Of a DNA stretch of 64,000 nucleotides, positions 8,382-17,196 are shown piece by piece. This DNA comes from Knoellia koreensis. Lineage in GTDB: Bacteria; Actinomycetota; Actinomycetes; Actinomycetales; Dermatophilaceae. The stretch spans positions 407,940 through 471,939 of the forward strand of contig NZ_JABEPQ010000003.1 of assembly GCF_013041615.1 (NCBI RefSeq). The letters are read 5' to 3'. The notes under the pieces are model-generated. The model saw only the letters and a list, made by a program, of their open reading frames with translations, searched no databases and had not been told where the DNA came from. Both the position numbers and the translations under genes were made by a program. Each line of letters opens with the position of its first letter. Within the stretch, counting starts at the first letter, position 1.

Positions 8382-9628
8382 TCGAGGCCGAGGAACGGGC
8401 GCAGCGCCTCGGGGACCACGACCGAGCCGTCGGCCTGCTGGTGGTTCTCGAGGATCGCGACCATCCACCGCGTCGTGGCGAGGGTGCCGTTGAGGGTGGC
8501 GACGGTGCGAGTTCCGTTGCCGCCGCCCGGGTCTCGCTCACGGGTGTTCAGCCGGCGCGCCTGGTAGGTCGTGCAGTTCGACGTCGAGGTGAGCTCGCGG
8601 TAACGGCCCTGCGTCGGCACCCACGCCTCGATGTCGTACTTGCGCGCGGCCGGCCCACCGAGGTCGCCCGCGGCGGTGTCGATGATGCGGTAGGGCACCT
8701 CGATCTTGGCCATCATGTCGCGCTCGAGGTCGAGCAGTCGCCGGTGCTCCTCGACCGCGTCCTCGACCCGGCAGTAGGTGAACATCTCGACCTTGTGGAA
8801 CTGGTGCACGCGGATGATGCCGCGGGTGTCCTTGCCGTGCGACCCGGCCTCGCGGCGGTAGCACGCCGACCACCCGGCATACCTCTTGGGGCCATCGGAG
8901 AGGTCGAGGATCTCGTCGGCGTGGTAGCCCGCGAGCGCGACCTCGGAGGTGCCGGTGAGCCAGAGGTCGTCGTCGGCGAGCCGGTAGACCTCCTCGGAGT
9001 GCTTGTCGATGAACCCGGCTCCGGCCATGACGTCGGTCTTGACCAGCGTGGGAGTGATGACCGGCGTGAACCCGTGCTCGACGGCCTGCGCGATGCCGAG
9101 GTTGAGCAGCGCCAGCTCCAGCCGCGCACCGACGCCGGTGAGGAAGTAGAACCGCGACCCCGAGACCTTGGCGCCGCGCTCCATGTCGATGGCCGCGAGC
9201 TTCTCGCCAAGGGCGAGGTGGTCGAGCGGCTCGAAGTCGAACTCCGTTGGCGTTCCCACGGTTTCGAGCACGGTGTAGTCGTCCTCGCCGCCCACGGGCA
9301 CACCCGGCTCGACGACGTTGCCGATCGACCGCACGAGCCCGTCGAGCTCGGTCTGTGCCGCGTCCGCGTCGGCCTGCAGCGACTTGACCTCGGCCGCGAT
9401 CTCCTTGGTGCGGGTCAGCAGGGCGTGCTTCTCGTCGCCCTGCGCCTTGGCGACCTGCTTGCCCATCGACTTCTGCTCGGCGCGCAGCCGCTCGAACTCG
9501 GTGAGGGATGACCGGCGTCGCTCGTCCGCAGCCAGGGCCGCGTCGACGACCCCTTCGTCCTCACCACGGGCGCGCTGGCTGGCCCGGACGGTCTCCGGGT
9601 CGTCGCGCAGGAGCTTGATGTCGATCAC
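8363..9628 (-). CDS. serS: seryl-tRNA synthetase
   Basis: A 421-residue class II aminoacyl-tRNA synthetase that charges tRNA-Ser. The N-terminal coiled-coil arm spans about residues 30-105 and begins after [15 protein letters not shown]. Motif 2 follows the [10 protein letters not shown] region, and motif 3 is the [19 protein letters not shown] segment near the C-terminus, which ends in ALRPFLG. The length is typical. The start is GTG at 9626-9628. Its 3' end overlaps the terminator shared with the fucose operon. It is divergent from a LysE-type exporter, with 86 bases between. Confidence 0.97.
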   Translation of the reverse strand: MIDIKLLRDDPETVRASQRARGEDEGVVDAALAADERRRSSLTEFERLRAEQKSMGKQVAKAQGDEKHALLTRTKEIAAEVKSLQADADAAQTELDGLVRSIGNVVEPGVPVGGEDDYTVLETVGTPTEFDFEPLDHLALGEKLAAIDMERGAKVSGSRFYFLTGVGARLELALLNLGIAQAVEHGFTPVITPTLVKTDVMAGAGFIDKHSEEVYRLADDDLWLTGTSEVALAGYHADEILDLSDGPKRYAGWSACYRREAGSHGKDTRGIIRVHQFHKVEMFTYCRVEDAVEEHRRLLDLERDMMAKIEVPYRIIDTAAGDLGGPAARKYDIEAWVPTQGRYRELTSTSNCTTYQARRLNTRERDPGGGNGTRTVATLNGTLATTRWMVAILENHQQADGSVVVPEALRPFLGLEVLRPV

Positions 9629-9714
9629 CGGGTCAGCCTACCGATGGCCCGGCGGGCGTCCGCCACGTGATTACCCGTTGCCTCCCAGCCCGGTCCGGTC
9701 CGATCCTTTCCCGT

Positions 9715-10353
9715 ATGCCGTCCGCCGCCACCCTGGGCACGTTCGCCCTCGCCGCCACCGCGCTGATCCTGCTGCCCGGGCCAGCCATGCTGTTCCTCAT
9801 CTCGCGTGGCATCGGGCAGAGCAACCCGCGGCTGGCCGTGGCATCGATGCTCGGCATCGAGTCGGCGACCGCCTGCATGGTGGTCGCGACCGCGTTCGGG
9901 CTGTCGGCGGTCATCAGCTCCTCGGTGGTGGCGTTCGCGGTCGTGAAGTACGCCGGCGCGGCATACCTGTTGTGGCTGGCGGTCCGTGAGTTCCGCAGCA
10001 AGGGGCACTTCTCGCTCGACCGGGCACCCGTGGTGAGCTCGCGCCGCGCGTTCGTCGACGCCTTCGCGGTCGGCATCTCCAACCCCAAGACGGCCGTCTT
10101 CTTCGTCGCGTTCTTCCCGCAGTTCCTGCACCGCGACGCCGGTGCGGTCTGGTCCCAGGTGCTGGTGCTCGGCGCCATCTTCGTCGTCATCGGCGCGGTG
10201 TTCGACAGCTTCTACGCGCTCAGCGCCGGCGGTGTGGGGCGCTGGCTCCAGCGGCACCCCAAGGCGGTCGAGCGGCAGAAGTACGTGTCCGGCTCGATCT
10301 TCCTCGTCATGGGCGGGGCGGCCGCCCTGACGGGTCACCCGCAGAAGGCCTGA
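9715..10353 (+). CDS. LysE-family amino-acid exporter
   Basis: A 212-residue LysE/RhtB-type exporter of small amino acids or related metabolites. The first transmembrane segment carries the family hallmark ILLPGPAMLFLISRG. Later segments include GIESATACMVV and ISNPKTAVFFVAFFPQF, where the NPK motif is strongly conserved. About five to six spans are apparent. The start ATG lies within a GTATGCCG octamer, so the octamer here forms the initiation context. The substrate cannot be read from sequence. Confidence 0.9.
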   Translation: MPSAATLGTFALAATALILLPGPAMLFLISRGIGQSNPRLAVASMLGIESATACMVVATAFGLSAVISSSVVAFAVVKYAGAAYLLWLAVREFRSKGHFSLDRAPVVSSRRAFVDAFAVGISNPKTAVFFVAFFPQFLHRDAGAVWSQVLVLGAIFVVIGAVFDSFYALSAGGVGRWLQRHPKAVERQKYVSGSIFLVMGGAAALTGHPQKA

Positions 10354-10364
10354 GGCCCACGCAT

Positions 10365-10874
10365 CTAGGCACGCACGTCGTGCAGGTGGTGCGCCAGGTC
10401 GTGCAGCATGTACTGCCCGAGGGTGAGCACCGTGAAGTGTGAGCCGTTGCTGCGTATGCCGCGGCGAGACCACGCGCCGTCCGGCACCTGGGCGAACTGG
10501 GCCGACACCGCGGCGGCTGCCGCGACCAGCTCGCCGGAGACCTGCGCCGGGTCCTGCTCGTCGTAGCGGCCGTCGACCGCTGCCTGGTCCTGGTCCCAGT
10601 TCTCGAACTCGGCGGGGTCCTCCACCAGCAGCTGGCGTACGCGGCCGTCGAAGACCGGGCACACGTCGCGCACGTGCGCGGCATACTCCAGCTCCGACCA
10701 GACCTCGGGAGCCGGCCGTTCGCGCACGGACGACCGCTGGAGCACCTGCGGCCACGGGCGGGTCAGCTCGAGCACCAGGCCGGCGATGCCGTCGGCCGGC
10801 ACGCCGCCTGCGTCGAAGCCGCACTCGGGGCAGACCCGTTCCAGGGTCCAGGTCCAGTCCTTGGTGTCAGCCAC
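10365..10874 (-). CDS. DinB-like four-helix-bundle protein
   Basis: A 169-residue DinB/MDMPI-like protein. Histidines in the positions expected of the metal triad appear in EYAAHVRDV near the middle and in HDLAHHLHDV at the C-terminus. An N-terminal CPECG pair hints at an extra small metal or redox site, which is unusual for the fold. Proteins of this superfamily include thiol transferases and uncharacterised damage-induced enzymes. It converges with the LysE gene (11 bases apart) and is divergent from the lipid kinase. The function is not known. Confidence 0.75.
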   Translation of the reverse strand: MADTKDWTWTLERVCPECGFDAGGVPADGIAGLVLELTRPWPQVLQRSSVRERPAPEVWSELEYAAHVRDVCPVFDGRVRQLLVEDPAEFENWDQDQAAVDGRYDEQDPAQVSGELVAAAAAVSAQFAQVPDGAWSRRGIRSNGSHFTVLTLGQYMLHDLAHHLHDVRA

Positions 10875-10937
10875 GAGATCACCCTAACCACCACCTGGCC
10901 TGCGCATATGCACCACCGCGTGGGGTAGTTTCGGCGG

Positions 10938-12050
10938 GTGCTTTCGGACCATCCAGGCTGGATCGCCATCGGCGCGATCGTGCTCGTCATCGCCTTCGCG
11001 GCGCTCATCGCGTCGCTGTCGGCCCGCCCTCGCCGGCGGGGCCGTGGCGCCCATCGAGCCAGTCGGTGGAGCCGACGCCCACACCGCAACGAGTTCCGTC
11101 CGGAGGGGACAGTGACCGAGACACCGAAGCGCCGCGTCGCCATCATCGTCAACCCGACCAAGTTCGACGACCTCGAGGGCACCAAGGCCCACATCACGCG
11201 CCAGGTCGTGCAGCACGGCTGGGAGTCACCGCTGTTCATCGAGACCACCGAGAAGGACCCCGGCACCGGCCAGGCCAAGGAGGCGCTCGAGCAGGACGTC
11301 GACCTCGTCTGCCCCCTCGGCGGTGACGGCACCGTCCGCAGCGTGGCCGCCGCCCTCGTCGGCACCGACACCCCGCTGGGGCTGTTGCCGGGCGGCACCG
11401 GCAACCTGTTGGCACGCAACCTCGACCTGCCGTTCGCCGACCTCGACGACGCACTCGACGTCGCCCTCACCGGCCAGAACAAGCGGATCGACGTCGGCCG
11501 GCTCACGGTCAACAGCAGCGGGGAGGACCAGCGCCCCGAGCAGCACATCTTCCTCGTCATGGCCGGATTCGGCTTCGACGCGGCGATCATGGCCGACGCC
11601 CCGGAGGGCCTCAAGGCCAAGGTGGGGCCGCTCGCCTACATGGTCTCCGGCACCCGCAACCTGCGCGGGCCGCAGTTCAAGGTGCGCGTGAAGATCGACG
11701 ACTCCGAGGAGTTCACGCGGCGCACCCGCACGGTCGTCATCGGCAACGTCGGCAAGCTCGTCGGCGGCCTGGTGCTCCTGCCGGACGCGGAGGTCGACGA
11801 CGGCCACCTCGACGCAGTCCTGTTGTCCCCCAAGGGAATCGTGGGTTGGGCCGCGGTCGCAGCACGCATCGCGTCCAAGCAGCGCAAGGGGCACCAGCGC
11901 GTCGACCACCACACCGCCCGCGAGATCTCCGTGCGCGCCGACCGGCCCGAGGAGGCCCAGGTCGACGGCGACACCATCGGCAAGGCACGCGCCATCTCGG
12001 CCGAGGTCCTCCCCGGCTCGCTCGTGGTGCGGGTGGGCGCGACGGCCTAG
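10938..12050 (+). CDS. diacylglycerol/lipid kinase family protein with N-terminal anchor
   Basis: A 370-residue DAGK-family lipid kinase that phosphorylates a lipid hydroxyl, such as diacylglycerol or a sphingoid-like lipid, using ATP. One transmembrane segment (about residues 8-28) is followed by a basic stretch and then the catalytic domain. It contains VNPTKFDD, the nucleotide loop GGDGTVRSVA and GGTGNLLARN, and the C-terminal DGHLDAVLL. GTG 10938 is the chosen start; a shorter start before VTETPKRR would remove the anchor. Two PAP2 phosphatases follow within 4 bases and then overlapping, suggesting a lipid phosphate/lipid carrier operon. Confidence 0.9.
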   Translation: MLSDHPGWIAIGAIVLVIAFAALIASLSARPRRRGRGAHRASRWSRRPHRNEFRPEGTVTETPKRRVAIIVNPTKFDDLEGTKAHITRQVVQHGWESPLFIETTEKDPGTGQAKEALEQDVDLVCPLGGDGTVRSVAAALVGTDTPLGLLPGGTGNLLARNLDLPFADLDDALDVALTGQNKRIDVGRLTVNSSGEDQRPEQHIFLVMAGFGFDAAIMADAPEGLKAKVGPLAYMVSGTRNLRGPQFKVRVKIDDSEEFTRRTRTVVIGNVGKLVGGLVLLPDAEVDDGHLDAVLLSPKGIVGWAAVAARIASKQRKGHQRVDHHTAREISVRADRPEEAQVDGDTIGKARAISAEVLPGSLVVRVGATA

Positions 12051-12053
12051 CCC

Positions 12054-12743
12054 GTGGCGTCACCCCGGGGCGCGGGCCGCGCCCGCAGGCTGGCCCGGGG
12101 AGCGGTGTGCATGGCGTTGTTCGCGCTGCCCGTCGCGCTCGTCGCGTATGCCGTGCGTGAGCGCTGGGACGCGCTGGTCAGCCTCGACGAGACGGTCGCC
12201 GTCCGCGCGACCGACCTCGCCCGCGGCGCCGGGCTCGGGCCGTCCCTGACGGTCCTGCAGGCGGTGAGCCAGCCTTGGGTGCTGTATGCCGTGGCGACCG
12301 CCACGTGCGTTTGGGCTTGGCTCGCGCGCGGCCTGCGGACCCGGGCCCTGTGGGCGTTCGTGACGATGATGGTCGCCTGGAACGTCGGCCTGCTGCTGAA
12401 GCTGGTGGTGCACCGGGCCCGTCCCGTCATCGACGACCCCCTCTCGCATGCGCCGGGCTACTCGTTCCCGTCGGGTCACGCCTTCAACGCGGCCGTGGTC
12501 GCCACGGTCGTGGTCTTCCTGCTCTGGCCGCTGCTGAGCCCGACGGCTCGTCGGGTGTCCACCATGGTCGCGGTGGTCGGCGTGCTGGCCGTCGGGCTCG
12601 ACCGGGTCTTCCTGGGCGTCCACTTCGCCTCTGACGTGGTTGCCGGGTGGGTTCTGGGTTTCGGCATTAGCCTCGCGTCGTGGGTCGGTTTCATCGGGAC
12701 GACGCAAGGGCCTTCGTCAGCCGCGCCATCGCCCCCGGCGTAG
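12054..12743 (+). CDS. PAP2-family membrane phosphatase (first of two)
   Basis: A 229-residue membrane phosphatase of the PAP2 superfamily, hydrolysing lipid phosphates such as phosphatidate or undecaprenyl pyrophosphate. The three signature motifs are intact: KLVVHRARP, then FPSGHAFNA, then RVFLGVHFASDVVAG. About six transmembrane helices are seen. It begins at GTG 12054, three bases after the kinase stop, and its 3' end overlaps the next PAP2 gene by 64 bases. Two GTATGCCG octamers fall in the N-terminal third (about 12147 and 12285). Confidence 0.9.
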   Translation: MASPRGAGRARRLARGAVCMALFALPVALVAYAVRERWDALVSLDETVAVRATDLARGAGLGPSLTVLQAVSQPWVLYAVATATCVWAWLARGLRTRALWAFVTMMVAWNVGLLLKLVVHRARPVIDDPLSHAPGYSFPSGHAFNAAVVATVVVFLLWPLLSPTARRVSTMVAVVGVLAVGLDRVFLGVHFASDVVAGWVLGFGISLASWVGFIGTTQGPSSAAPSPPA

Positions 12744-13405
12744 GCGTCTGGCTGGCGATCCTGGGCATCGGGGCGCTGCTCACCGGACCCTTCCGGGGAC
12801 TGGCCCGGGACGAGGAGGCGGTGAACCGCGTCCTCGCGGACGAGCGCAACCCGACGTGGAACACCATCACGATGCTGTGGTCCCACATCGGCAACACCGA
12901 GTACGTCATCGGTGTGTGCGTGCTCGTGACCGCGGTCCTGCTGTGGCGGACCCGCGACTGGCGCTGGTCGGTCGTGCCGGCCATCGCGATCTCGTTACAG
13001 GCCACCATCTTCGTCATCGCGACGGCGATCATCGGGCGCCCCCGACCCACCGTCGAGCACCTGGACCCGGCACCACCCACCTCGAGCTACCCCAGCGGTC
13101 ACGTGGGCGCCTCCACCGCGCTCTACCTCGTGCTGGCGCTCATGGCAGGACGGATCGCCCGGCCCTGGCTGCGGTGGCTCACGACGGTGCTGTGCCTCCT
13201 GCTGCCACTCCTCGTCACCTACGCGCGGCTCTACCGCGGCATGCACCACGTCACCGACGTCGCAGTCGGCATGCTCAACGGCATCGGGTGCGCCCTGCTC
13301 GCGTATGGCTGGTGGCGACACCGGTCGCGGGCCGCGTCAGCCGAACAGCTGCCGGCCCCAGTCGTCCCCGTCGTCCAGCCCCGGGGGGCAGGCGAACAGG
13401 CCTGA
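12680..13405 (+). CDS. PAP2-family membrane phosphatase (second of two)
   Basis: A 241-residue paralogue of the preceding gene with the same three motifs: IIGRPRPTVEHL, YPSGHVGAS and YRGMHHVTDVAVG. About six membrane spans are present. GTG 12680 starts it 64 bases inside the previous gene; a start further in would cut only the variable N-terminus, so the true overlap may be shorter. Its last 69 bases overlap the convergent efeB gene, which encodes LFG on the other strand. A kinase plus two phosphatases suggests recycling of a lipid carrier or phosphatidate turnover. Confidence 0.88.
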   Translation: MGRFHRDDARAFVSRAIAPGVGVWLAILGIGALLTGPFRGLARDEEAVNRVLADERNPTWNTITMLWSHIGNTEYVIGVCVLVTAVLLWRTRDWRWSVVPAIAISLQATIFVIATAIIGRPRPTVEHLDPAPPTSSYPSGHVGASTALYLVLALMAGRIARPWLRWLTTVLCLLLPLLVTYARLYRGMHHVTDVAVGMLNGIGCALLAYGWWRHRSRAASAEQLPAPVVPVVQPRGAGEQA

Positions 13406-14623
13406 GCCGGTGTGCTCGATGTACTCGCTCAGTGCGTCCCGCGCCGCGAGCGCCCGCTGCATCGGGACGAACTGCTCGTGCGGGTCGCGCATGAACGCGA
13501 CGAAGAACAGCCCCGCGTCGAGGTGGCCCAGCCCGTCACTGCCGTCGGTGAAGTTGTAGCCACGACGCAGGATCCGTATGCCGCCGAGCCGGCTCTCATG
13601 CGCGAGGCGCACGTGGGCGTCCATCGGGATCGCCGGCCGGCCGTCGGCACCCTTGGCGTCGAAGTCGACCGGATCGAGTTCGGACTGCTGGCCGAGTGGC
13701 GCCCCCTCGCCCTTGTCACGGCCGATCACGTCCTGCTGCTCCTGCAGCGTGCTGCGGTCCCACACCTCGACGTGCATCCTGATGCGGCGCGCCACCAGGT
13801 AGGAGCCACCCGCCAGCCAGGCGGCCGAACCCGTGACGTCGGCGGGCTGGACCCACACGTGCCGGTCCAGCGCCTCGGTGTCCTCGGCCCTGATGTTGGC
13901 CGTACCGTCCTTGAACCCGAACAGGTTTCGTGGGGTGGTCTGGGTGCGGGTCGTCGCTGACGTGCGGCCGAAACCGAGCTGGCTCCACCGCACCGACACG
14001 GTGCCGAAGCCGAGCCGGACGAGGTTGCGCACCGCGTGGACCGCGACCTGGGGGTCGTTCGCGCAGGCCTGGATGCACAGGTCGCCGCCACTGCGAGCGG
14101 GGTCCAGGTCGTCGCCGACGAACCCGGGAAGCTCGCGCAGGGGCGACGGCTTGCGCCCGGCCAGCCCGAAGCGGCCGTCGAACAGCGCCGGGCCGTAGCC
14201 GATCGTGATGGTCAGGTTCGAGGCATCGAGGTCGAATGCCTCGCCGGTGTCCGCCGGAGCCTTGTGTGGACCACCGCCGATGACACCGCCCGGTGCCGCC
14301 TCGGCACCGGCGACCATGCGCTCGGCGGCGCCGGTCCAGGCCATGAGCAGCTCACGGAGCTCGCGCGGGTCCTTGGTGACGACGTCGAGCGCCACGAAGT
14401 GCATCCGGTCCTGTGCCGGGGTGATGATCCCGGCCTGGTGGGCGCCGCGGAACGGGACCACCTGGTCGCTGCCGGCGGCGACTGCCGCGGAGGCGATGGC
14501 GTCATCGTGACCCAGCCCCGCGGCATACGCCCCACCGGCGCCCGCCACGAGACCGGCGGCCGCAGCACCCGCACCGACCCCGATCAGGTGGCGGCGGCTC
14601 AGGCCCGCGTCGAGGCGGCTCAC
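13337..14623 (-). CDS. efeB: Tat-exported DyP peroxidase EfeB (deferrochelatase)
   Basis: A 428-residue dye-decolorising peroxidase that releases iron from haem or oxidises ferrous iron outside the cell. The N-terminus has a twin-arginine signal, SRRHLIGVGAG, with R10 and R11, leading to an AYA cleavage site. The DyP hallmark GxxDG appears in GFKDGTANI, followed by the haem-ligand histidine region MDAHVRLAHE and RRGYNF. I chose GTG 14623 because it overlaps the efeO stop (GTGA) and gives the Tat signal at the correct place. It is co-transcribed behind efeO under the iron box at 15482-15500. Its 3' end overlaps the convergent PAP2 gene by 69 bases. Confidence 0.93.
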   Translation of the reverse strand: MSRLDAGLSRRHLIGVGAGAAAAGLVAGAGGAYAAGLGHDDAIASAAVAAGSDQVVPFRGAHQAGIITPAQDRMHFVALDVVTKDPRELRELLMAWTGAAERMVAGAEAAPGGVIGGGPHKAPADTGEAFDLDASNLTITIGYGPALFDGRFGLAGRKPSPLRELPGFVGDDLDPARSGGDLCIQACANDPQVAVHAVRNLVRLGFGTVSVRWSQLGFGRTSATTRTQTTPRNLFGFKDGTANIRAEDTEALDRHVWVQPADVTGSAAWLAGGSYLVARRIRMHVEVWDRSTLQEQQDVIGRDKGEGAPLGQQSELDPVDFDAKGADGRPAIPMDAHVRLAHESRLGGIRILRRGYNFTDGSDGLGHLDAGLFFVAFMRDPHEQFVPMQRALAARDALSEYIEHTGSGLFACPPGLDDGDDWGRQLFG

Positions 14624-15453
14624 TTCGCCGCGACGACGCCGGAGACCCGGGCGATCGGCTCGCTCAGCGCGTCGAGGGCGACCGAGAGCTCCTTGACCTC
14701 GTCCTTGGACAAGGAGGTGTAGAGCGCGAACCCCTTGTCGGTGCGGTGCTTTTCGAGCTCGGCGTCGAGAGCGGCGAACCGGGCGTCGACCTCGGTGAGC
14801 AGCTGCGGGTCGCGCTCCTGCAGGACCGGTCGCAGCGCGTCGACGACGGCCTTGCTGCCCTTGACGTTCTCGTCGAAGTCGTAGAGGTCGGTGTGGGAGT
14901 AGCGGTCCTCCTCGCCGGTGATCTTGCCGGTCGCGACTTCGTCGAGCAGGCCCTTGGCGCCGCCGGCGAGCTGGTCCGGGGCGAGCTCGACTGCCTTGGC
15001 CCTCGCCACGATCTCCACCACGTCGGCCAGGAGTCGGTCGGCCACCGCCGCGGAGTCGGGCTGGAGACCGTCGACCCACAGGTCCTTCTCGAGCCGGTGG
15101 AAGCCGGTGAACTCCTGGCCGTCCTCGACGACGTCCTCGCGACCGTCGATCCGCGGGTCCAGGTCGCCGAAGGACTCGGCGACCGGCTCGATCCGCTCCC
15201 ACGGCCCGCGGGCGAGTGGGTATGCCGCCTTGGCGGCCTCGACCTCGCGCGCCTTGACCGCCGTGACGAAGGTCGTGGTGCGCTCGAGCAGCTGGTCGGC
15301 CTGCTCGCTCACGAAGCCCTCGTACTGCTCGACCGCCGCCGTGGTCCGTGGGTCCAGCGCCTGCACCGCGCGGTCGTCACCGCTGCTGCCACAGGCCGCG
15401 GTGGCGAGGACGAGTGCCGCGCCGAGGGCAGCGGGGACGAGGGACGTGCGCAT
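14620..15453 (-). CDS. efeO: iron-uptake lipoprotein EfeO (M75 domain)
   Basis: A 277-residue extracytoplasmic EfeO protein that binds ferrous/ferric iron and works with EfeB. The signal peptide ends in a lipobox, ATAAC (C21), so it is membrane-anchored. The M75/imelysin-like motif HxxE is present as H119-E122 in FHRLEKDLW. AGGAGAA precedes the ATG. An exact DtxR/IdeR box lies 29 bases upstream. The usual third component, the permease EfeU, is not adjacent: the neighbour upstream is the divergent zwf. Either efeU is elsewhere or another permease is used. Confidence 0.93.
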   Translation of the reverse strand: MRTSLVPAALGAALVLATAACGSSGDDRAVQALDPRTTAAVEQYEGFVSEQADQLLERTTTFVTAVKAREVEAAKAAYPLARGPWERIEPVAESFGDLDPRIDGREDVVEDGQEFTGFHRLEKDLWVDGLQPDSAAVADRLLADVVEIVARAKAVELAPDQLAGGAKGLLDEVATGKITGEEDRYSHTDLYDFDENVKGSKAVVDALRPVLQERDPQLLTEVDARFAALDAELEKHRTDKGFALYTSLSKDEVKELSVALDALSEPIARVSGVVAAK

Positions 15454-15481
15454 GGTTCTCCTTGGGTTGGGCGACGGGCGA

Positions 15482-15500
15482 TAAGGTAAGCCTTACCTAA
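15482..15500. promoter_or_regulatory. DtxR/IdeR iron box upstream of efeO
   Basis: TAAGGTAAGCCTTACCTAA matches the 19-bp actinobacterial iron-box consensus TWAGGTWAGSCTWACCTWA at every position. It begins 29 bases upstream of the efeO start, where bound DtxR/IdeR-Fe(II) would block transcription. It also lies 63 bases before the chosen zwf start on the other strand. Confidence 0.92.
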
Positions 15501-15518
15501 CTGGCCTCGTCAAGTCGA

Positions 15519-15533
15519 CCACGCGGCATACCC
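15519..15533 (-). repeat. 15-mer GGGTATGCCGCGTGG, intergenic copy
   Basis: Extended form of the dispersed octamer, read on the minus strand, in the efeO-zwf intergenic region between the iron box and zwf. Confidence 0.7.
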
Positions 15534-15562
15534 GCCCCGTGCACCCACCCATCCGCGGTGCC

Positions 15563-17083
15563 ATGATCGAGAACGTGCCCGAAGCCACACCGCCCCGCCC
15601 GCAGACGATCTCCTATCCGGCGAGCGAACGGGTGAGCAGTCGCAGCCCGCTCGAACCGGTCGAACCCCACGTCGTCGTCCTGTTCGGCGCCACCGGTGAC
15701 CTGGCGAGACGCAAGCTGCTGCCCGGGCTCGCCTACCTCGTGACCAGCGACCTGGCGCCGGACATCCGGGTCGTCGGCACGTCGCTGGAGGAGATGGACG
15801 ACGCGCAGTTCCGCGAGTTCGCCAAGCAGGCGATCGACGAGTTCGGGTCGCACAAGCTGACAGCGGAGCAGTGGGACGAGTTCGACGACCACCTGACCTA
15901 CGTGCCACAGAGTGCCGGGCCCAAGGCACTCGCCGACGCCGTGCACCGCGCGCAGGAACAGCTGGGCGGCAGCTCCAAGCTGCTGCTGCACTACCTGTCG
16001 GTGCCGCCGAAGGCCGCGGTGGCGGTGCTCAACACGCTGCGCGAGGCGGGCCTGGTCGACGGGTCGCGGGTGGTCATGGAGAAGCCATTCGGCACCGACC
16101 TCGCGAGCGCGATCGCGTTGAACGACAAGGTGCACGAGACGTTCTCGGAGGAGCAGATCTTCCGGATCGACCACTTCCTCGGCAAGGAGGCGGCGCAGAA
16201 CATCCTCGCCTTCCGGTTCGCGAACGGGCTGTTCGAGCCGATCTGGAACCGCAACTTCATCGACCACGTGCAGATCGACATCCCCGAGACGCTCGGGCTC
16301 GACCAGCGCGCCAACTTCTACGAGTCGACCGGTGCCTACAAGGACATGGTGGTGACGCACCTGTTCCAGGTGATGGCGTTCGTCGCGATGGAGCCGCCGA
16401 CCGCGCTGGAGCCGCGCGCCATCTCCGAGGAGAAGAACAAGGTCTTCCGGTCGCTGCTGCCGATCGACCCCGACGACGTGGTGCGCGGACAGTTCGCCGG
16501 CTACACCCAGCTGCCCGGGGTGGCGTCGGACTCCGACACCGAGACCTTCATCGCGCTCAAGGTGGGCCTGGACAACTGGCGCTGGGCGGGCGTGCCGTTC
16601 TACCTGCGCACCGGCAAGAAGATGGCCGAGGGGGCGCGCATCATCTCGATCGCCTTCAAGGAGGCGCCGCGGTCGATGTTCCCGCACAACTCGGGTGTGG
16701 GGTCGGCGGGGCCGGACCACCTGACGTTCGACCTCGCCGACGAGTCGAAGGTGTCGTTGTCGTTCTACGGCAAGCGACCCGGGCCCGGCATGCGGTTGGA
16801 GAAGCTGTCGATGCAGTTCTCCACCCGCGAGACCGAGCGCGCCGGTGACGTGCTCGAGGCCTATGAGCGGCTCATGCTCGATGCGATGCGCGGCGACCAC
16901 ACGCTGTTCACGACCGCCGAGGGCATCGAGTCGTTGTGGGAGCGCTCGCAGCCGCTGCTCGACGACCCGCCGGAGGCCAAGCCCTACCCCGAGGGCTCGT
17001 GGGGCCCGAACGCGATCCACCAGCTGATCGCGCCGCACGCCTGGCGGCTGCCCTTCGAACGCGCCTGGCGCGAGAAGAAGTAG
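15563..17083 (+). CDS. zwf: glucose-6-phosphate dehydrogenase
   Basis: A 506-residue enzyme (from ATG 15563) that oxidises glucose 6-phosphate to 6-phosphogluconolactone at the head of the pentose phosphate pathway. The nucleotide motif GATGDLARRKLLPG is followed by EKPFGTDL and the catalytic/substrate motif RIDHFLGKE. An in-frame GTG at 15539 would add eight residues, but lies among intergenic signals, so I prefer the ATG; neither has a clear ribosome site. It is monocistronic, divergent from efeO and convergent with pheA. It is not next to tal/opcA/pgl, so it may be a second, stand-alone isozyme. Confidence 0.95.
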   Translation: MIENVPEATPPRPQTISYPASERVSSRSPLEPVEPHVVVLFGATGDLARRKLLPGLAYLVTSDLAPDIRVVGTSLEEMDDAQFREFAKQAIDEFGSHKLTAEQWDEFDDHLTYVPQSAGPKALADAVHRAQEQLGGSSKLLLHYLSVPPKAAVAVLNTLREAGLVDGSRVVMEKPFGTDLASAIALNDKVHETFSEEQIFRIDHFLGKEAAQNILAFRFANGLFEPIWNRNFIDHVQIDIPETLGLDQRANFYESTGAYKDMVVTHLFQVMAFVAMEPPTALEPRAISEEKNKVFRSLLPIDPDDVVRGQFAGYTQLPGVASDSDTETFIALKVGLDNWRWAGVPFYLRTGKKMAEGARIISIAFKEAPRSMFPHNSGVGSAGPDHLTFDLADESKVSLSFYGKRPGPGMRLEKLSMQFSTRETERAGDVLEAYERLMLDAMRGDHTLFTTAEGIESLWERSQPLLDDPPEAKPYPEGSWGPNAIHQLIAPHAWRLPFERAWREKK

Positions 17084-17098
17084 CCCCGCGCGCTGTCA

Positions 17099-17189
17099 CA
17101 ACTTTTACGCGTCACGCTGGAAGGTTGATCTTCACACGCACCAGTAGCCCGAGCGAAGTGCATGTTTCGCGCATGACGCGTAAAAGTTG
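17099..17189. repeat. 91-bp inverted-repeat element between zwf and pheA
   Basis: CAACTTTTACGCGTCA (17099-17114) is repeated perfectly, inverted, at 17174-17189, with 59 bases between. A small nested hairpin, GCGAA/TTCGC (17153-17157 and 17166-17170), sits inside. It fills almost the whole gap between two convergent genes. The arms are AT-rich for this genome. It could be a terminator with a long loop or a small non-autonomous repeat; one copy is visible here. Confidence 0.6.
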
Positions 17190-17196
17190 AGCCCGG

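Noticed and set aside
13337..15202. A single 621-residue EfeB starting at 15202
   Set aside because: The extra N-terminus is frame-shifted EfeO-coding DNA; the GTG at 14623 gives a proper Tat signal and a GTGA overlap with efeO.
17099..17189. Inverted repeat as an insertion sequence
   Set aside because: Only 91 bp, no transposase, and no visible target duplication.
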